Source of the DNA: JAVZLQ01 sp049972525
GTDB lineage: Archaea > Thermoproteota > Bathyarchaeia > Bathyarchaeales > Bathycorpusculaceae
Assembly: GCA_049972525.1 (NCBI GenBank)
Contig: JBMFKI010000025.1
Coordinates: 1-6,099, forward strand
Direction: 5' to 3'
DNA: 6,099 nucleotides
This document shows positions 1 through 4,220 of this stretch, piece after piece. Each line of letters starts with the position of its first letter. The first letter of the stretch is position 1. The notes under the pieces are model-generated. The model was not told the origin of the DNA. It saw only the letters and a list, made by a program, of their open reading frames with translations, and did no database searches. The position numbers and the translations under genes are program-made.

Positions 1-82
1 ATCGTTGCTCGTAAAACATTTAAATCATTAGGCTTCTAACATTTAAAATGGTGAATTATTGTCGCAGAAAATTAAACAGATA
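1..82. other. Left-edge AT-rich intergenic stretch
   Basis: No gene can be supported here. The plus-strand frame beginning at base 1 is open for 12 codons and stops with TAA at 37-39, so it could be the last residues of a gene entering from the left (ending in KSLGF), but so short an open stretch is expected by chance. Two similar AT boxes, ACATTTAAAT (17-26) and ACATTTAAAA (39-48), could be archaeal TATA elements. The second lies about 35-40 nt before the ATG of the decayed frame at 83. Confidence 0.3.
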
Positions 83-264
83 ATGTTCCCATTCTCCAAA
101 ACTTCTGAAAACCGTGAAAAGCCATTCACAAAAGATATGGAAAGAGCAGCAATTTTATGCTTTGCAGAGTTGTAAAGGGCAAAAGGCGAAGGCTTAATAT
201 TAAACAACCGGAAGAAGGTTGGCTTTCAGAAAAAGACTATGAAAACTTTCAGAAGCCTGCTTGA
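83..264 (+). pseudogene. Probable decayed small ORF (in-frame stop plus frameshift)
   Basis: An ATG at 83 opens 30 codons that read like real protein, ending in ERAAILCFAEL, and hits TAA at 173-175. The same frame then continues RAKGEGLIL up to about 202. From there the protein-like reading moves to another frame (KQPEEGWLSEKDYENFQKPA, TGA at 262-264). Adding one A in the A-run at 202-205 would join the pieces as GLIL-KQPEE, so one nonsense change and one single-base deletion explain the disruption. From memory, archaeal hypothetical proteins carry similar AEL-x-RAKGxGLI-KxPEE segments, but I cannot name the family. Alternatives are assembly errors in a live gene or a chance reading. The C-terminal part also looks shorter than I would expect for such a family, suggesting truncation. 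Confidence 0.4.
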
Positions 265-273
265 CGATAAAAT
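230..273 (-). terminator. Possible T-tract terminator after pyrophosphatase
   Basis: On the minus strand, within about 45 nt downstream of the pyrophosphatase stop, there are staggered T runs: TTTT (in CATTTTATCG), TTTT (in AGTTTTCAT) and TTTTT (in TCTTTTTCTG). Archaeal RNA polymerase terminates at such T tracts without needing a hairpin. The runs are short and overlap the decayed plus-strand frame, so this is only a candidate. Confidence 0.25.
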
Positions 274-276
274 GGG

Positions 277-840
277 CTATTTGATGTTTAGCTCTTTGAA
301 CTTCCTAAGGGCGTAGTTTACTATTTCCATGGCTTGATCGGCGTTTTTCCACTCTTTAAATTTAACCCATTTGTGTGGTTCAAGACGCTTATAGGTTTCG
401 AAGAACTCCTGAATTTCCACAAGTTGATGCTTGTGAACATCGTTTAGGTCTTTGTAACCGTCAAATCTGGCGTCGTTGACGAGCACTGACAATATTTTTG
501 GGTCTTCACCCTTCTCATCTTCGATTATCAGTGCGCCTATTACGCGTACTTTGACTACGCATCCAACTTCTAATGGTTCGTAGCTTAAAACCATGATGTC
601 AAGCGGGTCTTCGTCGTCGAACCATGTTTGCGGAACAAAGCCGTAATCCACCGGGAAAACGACGGATGATGGTATGATGCGATCTAGAACAAATGATTCC
701 CATTTAATGTTATACTCATACTTGTCTCTTGAACCGCTTATGACTTCAACTATCATGTTGAGCAGTTGTGGAGGCTTATCTCCAGGCGGAATATCCTTCC
801 AAATGTTCATATGTAAACCCAAAACCAGATAATCGAACAT
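277..840 (-). CDS. ppa: Inorganic pyrophosphatase (family I, soluble)
   Basis: Hydrolyses PPi to two phosphates in the cytoplasm, pulling forward nucleic acid, aminoacyl-tRNA and other PPi-releasing syntheses. The active-site pattern of family I is complete (187-residue numbering): E32, K40, E42, R54, Y66 in DYGF, the acidic motif D76-E-D78-P-L-D81, D108, D113 and K115 in EDEKGEDPK, and ETYKRLE near the C terminus. The second position of the acidic motif is Glu, where the family signature normally has Gly, Ser, Asp or Asn. Start choice: the ATG at 838-840 has a good ribosome site (AAAGGT, 8-nt spacer). The internal ATG at 808-810 gives MNIWKDIPPG and 177 residues, closer to the usual archaeal length and N terminus, so the first ten residues may not be used. 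It is the last gene of the minus-strand cluster, 24 nt after the MBL gene. Confidence 0.95.
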   Translation of the reverse strand: MFDYLVLGLHMNIWKDIPPGDKPPQLLNMIVEVISGSRDKYEYNIKWESFVLDRIIPSSVVFPVDYGFVPQTWFDDEDPLDIMVLSYEPLEVGCVVKVRVIGALIIEDEKGEDPKILSVLVNDARFDGYKDLNDVHKHQLVEIQEFFETYKRLEPHKWVKFKEWKNADQAMEIVNYALRKFKELNIK

Positions 841-848
841 GTTAATTT

Positions 849-858
849 ACCTTTCCTT
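849..858 (-). promoter_or_regulatory. Ribosome binding site for pyrophosphatase
   Basis: The minus strand reads AAGGAAAGGT followed by 8 nt and the ATG at 838-840. The AAAGGT part matches the Shine-Dalgarno core with good spacing, and it lies in the 24-nt gap after the preceding gene. It favours the longer start. The internal ATG at 808-810 has only a weak GGGT six bases ahead of it. Confidence 0.55.
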
Positions 859-864
859 AGAAGG

Positions 865-1776
865 CTAGTCACTTTTTAATATGCGCCTCTCAACTTTAAA
901 CTCCTTTTCGCCGTATTTTGCATATAACTCCTTTCTCAAAGCCTCAAGCATCTCAATTTTTCTTCCACCGTATTCCGCCGCGGTTATCACGCTTACTCCG
1001 CGCTCTTCTGCAGCCTCATAAACGGGCTTTATTCTCAACTTATAATTTAAGTCTCTTAAGAAGTGATGATCCAAAACAAGCGTTTGAACCTGCGTTTGCT
1101 TTATGGCTTTAATGAGATTGTTGTTTGAATCTTCCAGGCTTTTGAAGGAATAGCGATAGCCAAGCATATAAGTCATTGGCCCATCAACAAATAGAACATT
1201 AGGTTTCTCTTCAAGAATGAAGCTTATTTGCTCTTCAAGCGACGGACCCTCAACATCAGATGTAAAGAGGAAACCTTCGCTGCCGCATTTTATGCTGACT
1301 TCTGTTACATATCCTAGGCGTGGATTCGTTCCATGACAAACAGCTTTTGAAAAACTTACTTTTGTCCCGCCAAGTTGGAAGCTCCTTCCATCAGCAATTT
1401 CCAGTTTTTTAGGCATGCCCCTTATTGCTTCAAGGAAAAGTGCCGCTCGCTCTTTCTGACTTCTATTTATGTTTTCAGTAGGGTGCTTTATGAAAACAGT
1501 CTTGCTCCTGTAAAGTTCTGGATAATCTGGGTCGTGATGGTCATAATGGTAATGCGTTACCACCATAACGTCAGCGTTTTCTGCATACTGCTTTATGGTT
1601 TCCCAAGCATCATTAAGTCTCTCCCATTCCATTGGATGCGGCTCTAAACCATAACGCAGAGGGGCAAGAGACGCCCCAGGGTCTATGAGAATCTTCACGT
1701 CGTCTGTTTCAACGAAAGTTGCCATTGAACGCACACCGAAACTGTCAAAGGCTAATGGGACAATTTTATGAATCAA
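865..1776 (-). CDS. UPF0282-type MBL-fold metal-dependent hydrolase
   Basis: A predicted cytoplasmic metallo-beta-lactamase-fold hydrolase resembling the archaeal UPF0282 family, whose substrate is unknown. In 303-residue numbering, the N-terminal VPLAFDSFGVRSMATFVE is typical of that family. The metal-binding motif HxHxDH is THYHYDHH at 74-81 (H75, H77, D79, H80). Further probable ligands are H148 in VCHG, D174 in TSDVEGP and the His pair in LDHHFLRD at 235-242, so the dinuclear site looks intact. Start: I chose TTG at 1774-1776, which has AGAGG 9 nt upstream and a family-like N terminus; it overlaps the nucS stop by 11 nt, suggesting translational coupling. An in-frame TTG at 1804-1806 (313 residues) also has GAGG at 9 nt and cannot be excluded. 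No ATG or GTG start fits. There is no signal peptide or membrane segment. Confidence 0.88.
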   Translation of the reverse strand: MIHKIVPLAFDSFGVRSMATFVETDDVKILIDPGASLAPLRYGLEPHPMEWERLNDAWETIKQYAENADVMVVTHYHYDHHDPDYPELYRSKTVFIKHPTENINRSQKERAALFLEAIRGMPKKLEIADGRSFQLGGTKVSFSKAVCHGTNPRLGYVTEVSIKCGSEGFLFTSDVEGPSLEEQISFILEEKPNVLFVDGPMTYMLGYRYSFKSLEDSNNNLIKAIKQTQVQTLVLDHHFLRDLNYKLRIKPVYEAAEERGVSVITAAEYGGRKIEMLEALRKELYAKYGEKEFKVERRILKSD

Positions 1777-2566
1777 CTTTTTCAGCCTCTTTAAAGAATT
1801 TTTCAAGCTTAATAGCCTCAGTTCTCTTTAGGATTTCCGCGCACTTCTTTGGGTTTAATGTCTTAAACTCAAGTCCAAGAGTAAGCAGCAGTTTTTGGAC
1901 GTCTTTCGCAATGTCCGGTGCAGCGAGGATTCCCCTAACTTCCCTGTTAGATTTAGCCCTAACAGCTTCTATGTATTTGGCAAGCTGGAAAACAGCATCC
2001 TTACCAGCTGTTTTGCGCTTTATTTCTACGACAACAAGTTTCCCGTTCTTGTCAACACCATAAACGTCCACAAAGCCAGGCTCAACCTTCTTCTCGTAAC
2101 TTACTGGTTTAAAACCCTCTTCCAAAATTGAAGGCTCAAGCAGTATAGCCCTATGCATATCCTCCTCACTTGCATACAGCGCAAATTCTCCAGAGTCCAT
2201 TAAACTTAGGGCTGAAACCAGCCTAACATCGTCAAAAAACACTTTAACAGATTCCGAAGGCTTTTGCCTAACAGCGTGAATCTCCAAAACTGCATCTCGG
2301 ATTTGCACATGAAAAATGCATCCTGGAGGCTGCCAGTTGACTGGTTCATAACCAACTGAACGATGGACGAGAAGGGAGCCGTCTTCTTTAATTATTAGTA
2401 TGCGTTCTCCTGGTTCAAGTTTAGACTTTGCTCTGCCCAAGTAGTGTACCCAACAATTTCCAACAACAAGCAGCGTCCTACGATGCGAAACAGCCTCTCT
2501 AACAATTTTTTCTGCTTCCACAACGTTTGGATTTACTAAAACGGTTAGTGGCTTATAGCTCGTCAA
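1766..2566 (-). CDS. nucS: Mismatch-specific endonuclease NucS/EndoMS
   Basis: Cuts both strands at mismatched base pairs, the non-canonical mismatch repair route of archaea lacking MutS/MutL; family members are known to work with PCNA. In 266-residue numbering, the N-terminal half is the dimerising DNA-binding domain, with GRAKSKL at 44-50, the KEDGSLLVH strand at 60-68 and VNWQPPG at 76-82. The C-terminal RecB-like nuclease domain has D167 (GFVDV), E181 and K183 (VVEIKRK) and Q194/Y198 (QLAKY), the spacing expected of the catalytic D-E-K set. The C-terminal AIKLEKFF at 251-258 resembles a PCNA-binding box lacking its Gln. Start: the frame stays open to an ATG at 2761, but the first ~65 residues of that version are hydrophobic, unlike the family, and lie antisense to the methyltransferase. 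TTG at 2564-2566 gives the family N terminus; TTG at 2576-2578 is the alternative. Confidence 0.92.
   Translation of the reverse strand: MTSYKPLTVLVNPNVVEAEKIVREAVSHRRTLLVVGNCWVHYLGRAKSKLEPGERILIIKEDGSLLVHRSVGYEPVNWQPPGCIFHVQIRDAVLEIHAVRQKPSESVKVFFDDVRLVSALSLMDSGEFALYASEEDMHRAILLEPSILEEGFKPVSYEKKVEPGFVDVYGVDKNGKLVVVEIKRKTAGKDAVFQLAKYIEAVRAKSNREVRGILAAPDIAKDVQKLLLTLGLEFKTLNPKKCAEILKRTEAIKLEKFFKEAEKVDS
1786..1790 (-). promoter_or_regulatory. Ribosome binding site for the MBL gene
   Basis: The minus strand has AGAGG ending 9 nt before the TTG at 1774-1776, inside the end of nucS. A second GAGG at 1816-1819 sits at the same 9-nt distance from the alternative TTG at 1804-1806, so spacing alone does not decide the start. 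The family N terminus favours the downstream one. Confidence 0.45.
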
Positions 2567-2626
2567 TGTCTCCGCCAATAAATTTACAAGAACACTAGCT
2601 ACATAAGACTTCTGTGAGAACAGCTT
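2567..2626. promoter_or_regulatory. Divergent promoter region, nucS / methyltransferase
   Basis: This short gap separates two divergent starts. The plus strand has TACATAAG at 2600-2607, about 24 nt before the methyltransferase ATG at 2627. The same bases read on the minus strand (CTTATGTA) lie about 26 nt from the TTG at 2576-2578, and TGTAAATTTAT at 2578-2588 lies a similar distance from the TTG at 2564-2566. None is a perfect TATA box. The arrangement would suit leaderless transcripts, because no strong ribosome site precedes either start. Confidence 0.3.
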
Positions 2627-3181
2627 ATGAGCAGTTGGAATAAAAAACGCGAGATAATGCAGCGTTATGATGTGACGGCAGATATTTACGAAATGCGCTA
2701 TGCTGAAGAACAAAAAATGAAAATTGAAACTGCACTTAAAGAGATTAAAGTCAAGAGGCACTGCGCAATCCTTGATGTTGGCTGCGGAACAGGAATTTTA
2801 TTCAATTATGTTGCTGACAAAGCAGAAAAAGTTGTGGGACTTGATGTTTCAAGGAAAACTTTACTAAAGGCTAAACAAAGAACTAAAAATTTCGGAAATA
2901 TTCACCTAGTTTTGGCTGATGCTGACAACATGCCTATTAGAGAATGCGCCTTCGATTACATTTTTGGAATAACTCTTCTTCAAAACATGCCAAAACCAAA
3001 CGAAACTTTAAAAGAAATTAATCGCGTTACGAAGGAAAATGCCAAAATCGTTGTTACCGGCATGAAGAAGGCTTTCAACTTAAAGGAATTCAAAAAATTG
3101 CTGTCTGACGCCGCTTTAAACATCGTTGCTTTTAAAAATGGAAACCTGAAATGCTACGTAGCTGTTTGCGTCAAACTTTAA
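2627..3181 (+). CDS. Class I SAM-dependent methyltransferase
   Basis: A small cytoplasmic methyltransferase of the UbiE/Methyltransf_11 type; the substrate cannot be told from sequence. The SAM-binding motif I is ILDVGCGTG at 48-56. Acidic D73 in VVGLDVS ends strand 2 and should bind the ribose. ADADNMP at 97-103 holds the adenine-contacting acidic residue, and FDYIFGITLLQNMP at 109-122 forms strand 4 and the motif after it. The N-terminal RYDVTADIYEMRYAEEQ at 13-29 is typical of archaeal members. It has 184 residues, without the extra C-terminal domain of larger homologues. Start: ATG at 2627 is preceded by a weak GTGA. ATG at 2657 begins MQRYDVTADIYE, closer to homologues as I remember them, and may be the true start. 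It is divergent from nucS and followed by a promoter region, so it is probably a single-gene unit. Confidence 0.88.
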   Translation: MSSWNKKREIMQRYDVTADIYEMRYAEEQKMKIETALKEIKVKRHCAILDVGCGTGILFNYVADKAEKVVGLDVSRKTLLKAKQRTKNFGNIHLVLADADNMPIRECAFDYIFGITLLQNMPKPNETLKEINRVTKENAKIVVTGMKKAFNLKEFKKLLSDAALNIVAFKNGNLKCYVAVCVKL

Positions 3182-3196
3182 TGTAAAAATTTTACA
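3182..3196. promoter_or_regulatory. Perfect 15-nt palindrome, candidate operator
   Basis: TGTAAAA-A-TTTTACA is a perfect 7-bp inverted repeat with a one-base centre, starting right after the methyltransferase stop codon. It ends 14 nt before the TATA-like box at 3211. Its size and symmetry suit a dimeric helix-turn-helix repressor or activator controlling the polyferredoxin-hdrA operon. The arms are AT-rich apart from one G-C pair each, so it would be a weak RNA hairpin and a poor intrinsic terminator. Confidence 0.4.
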
Positions 3197-3286
3197 AATT
3201 TAAAACTAAACTATATATGGTTGCTGAACATAGGCTATATTTCCATTATAAATGGCATACCAAGAACGAAGGTTGGCTGATGCTAA
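3197..3286 (+). promoter_or_regulatory. Promoter region of the polyferredoxin-hdrA operon
   Basis: Candidate archaeal TATA elements are CTATATAT at 3211-3218, preceded by an A-rich stretch that could serve as BRE, CTATAT at 3235-3240 and TTATAAAT at 3246-3253. The first would give a leader of about 45-50 nt, the last one of about 10 nt. The last box lies inside the inverted repeat CCATT-ATA-AATGG (3243-3255). Before the ATG at 3287 the ribosome site is weak (GGTTGGCTGATG at 3271-3282). Confidence 0.45.
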
Positions 3287-4219
3287 ATGCCGTTAAAAAC
3301 AACGAAAACTGAAACGGCGAAAGCCTTAACGCTAGAGTGGATTTTACACGTTAAAAATTACAGGCTTATTCTTGACAGAAACTTGTGCGTCGGCTGTCAA
3401 ATCTGCGCTTTGGCTTGTCCAAAAGAGGCAGTAAAAGTTGAAAAGCAGCCTAGGGTTCAAGGAGAAAAGGCAAGAAGAGCCAAAGTTGACATAGACTTGA
3501 ATAAATGCAATTTCTGCGGAATATGCGACGTGCTATGTCCATACGGGGCCATAAAAGTAACAGTTAACGGTGAACATGCACTCTCTATTGTTGAAAAAGA
3601 AAGTTTCCCACAGCTTATACGGGACATAAAAGTTGACTCAAGCAAATGCCCAGTGGACTGCAGTGAATGCGAAGAGGTTTGCCCACTTAACCTAATAAAA
3701 ATCACAAGGCTAACGCCAGACGGAAAAACCGTTGAAAACCTAAAATCCCTAACCAAAAAACAGAAGAAAACGCTTAAAGTGCACGTTGACATTGATAAGG
3801 AGCATTGTCCATGTTGTAGGCTATGCGAAGTTAAGTGCCCAGAAGGCGTCATGCAAGTGCGAAAATTCCTTCAAGGAAGAATAGTAATTCATGAGGAGAA
3901 GTGTCCAGAAGGTTGTACAGACTGCCTAGATGTTTGTCCAATAAAAGGGGCACTTTACTTTTCTGAAGAGAATAAGAAAGTGCGCGTGAATGAGCTTTTT
4001 TGTGTTTATTGTGGAACGTGCAAGATTGTCTGTCCGGTTGAAGAAGCCCTAGAACTCAAAAGAACAAGGGTTTTTCACACGCCAATTCGCTCTGGAGCAT
4101 GGAATAAAGTTTTGGAGAGGATAGCCTCGCCTATAGAGATGAGTAAGGAGTTGAAGGCGAAAAGTTCCCAGAAGGTTTTGGAGTCTGTAGAAAAACGGTT
4201 TAGTTGGAAGAGTGCATAA
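3287..4219 (+). CDS. Polyferredoxin with six [4Fe-4S] motifs
   Basis: A soluble electron-wire protein of 310 residues resembling FwdF/MvhB-type polyferredoxins. Six four-cysteine motifs are visible: C34/37/40/44, C74/77/80/84, C121/125/128/132, C174/177/180/184, C206/210/213/217 and C239/242/245/249. Motifs 1, 2, 4 and 6 are C-x2-C-x2-C-x3-C-P. Motifs 3 and 5 are C-P-x2-C-x2-C-x3-C-P, a one-residue expansion that recurs in FwdF-like proteins. C176 is an extra cysteine. The segments at 115-191 and 200-257 look like repeats of one two-cluster unit. The basic tail from about 258 lacks cysteines and may be a docking segment. A TAA lies directly before the ATG, so no earlier start in this frame exists. 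The one-nucleotide gap to hdrA indicates a shared transcript and probably a shared complex. The exact partner, and whether it feeds or drains HdrA, is inference. Confidence 0.9.
   Translation: MPLKTTKTETAKALTLEWILHVKNYRLILDRNLCVGCQICALACPKEAVKVEKQPRVQGEKARRAKVDIDLNKCNFCGICDVLCPYGAIKVTVNGEHALSIVEKESFPQLIRDIKVDSSKCPVDCSECEEVCPLNLIKITRLTPDGKTVENLKSLTKKQKKTLKVHVDIDKEHCPCCRLCEVKCPEGVMQVRKFLQGRIVIHEEKCPEGCTDCLDVCPIKGALYFSEENKKVRVNELFCVYCGTCKIVCPVEEALELKRTRVFHTPIRSGAWNKVLERIASPIEMSKELKAKSSQKVLESVEKRFSWKSA
4206..4212 (+). promoter_or_regulatory. Ribosome binding site for hdrA
   Basis: GGAAGAG, with GAG ending 8 nt before the ATG at 4221, sits inside the last codons of the polyferredoxin gene. It supports independent initiation of hdrA on the shared mRNA and fixes its start. 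Confidence 0.5.
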
Positions 4220-4220
4220 A

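Noticed and set aside
1..39. Partial CDS entering from the left, 12 codons ending at TAA 37-39
   Set aside because: An open run this short is expected by chance and has no recognisable motif, so it is only mentioned in the left-edge entry.
173..175. TAA in the 83-264 frame as a recoded codon (selenocysteine or pyrrolysine)
   Set aside because: Those recoding systems use TGA and TAG. A TAA plus a nearby frame change fits gene decay better.
223..254. Direct repeat CTTTCAGAA at 223-231 and 246-254
   Set aside because: Only two copies of 9 bases with no regular array. It does not support a CRISPR or an attachment site.
918..2131. Plus-strand open frames opposite the MBL and nucS genes (918-1112, 1375-1647, 1719-2063, 1895-2131)
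   Set aside because: They are antisense shadows of well-recognised genes, with no motifs, no ribosome sites and biased low-complexity composition.
2567..2761. N-terminal extension of NucS to the ATG at 2761 (331 residues)
   Set aside because: The extra residues are hydrophobic and Phe-rich, unlike any NucS N terminus, and lie antisense to the strongly supported methyltransferase coding sequence.
3182..3196. Palindrome as an intrinsic hairpin terminator of the methyltransferase gene
   Set aside because: The stem has only one G-C pair in seven, a one-base loop that cannot form in RNA without melting the stem, and no T run of five or more after it.
2912..3284. Shared 12-mer TTGGCTGATGCT at 2912-2923 and 3273-3284, and GAAGGTTGGCT at 214-224 and 3268-3278
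   Set aside because: About one shared 12-mer and a few shared 11-mers are expected by chance in a window of this size, and the copies lie in unrelated contexts.
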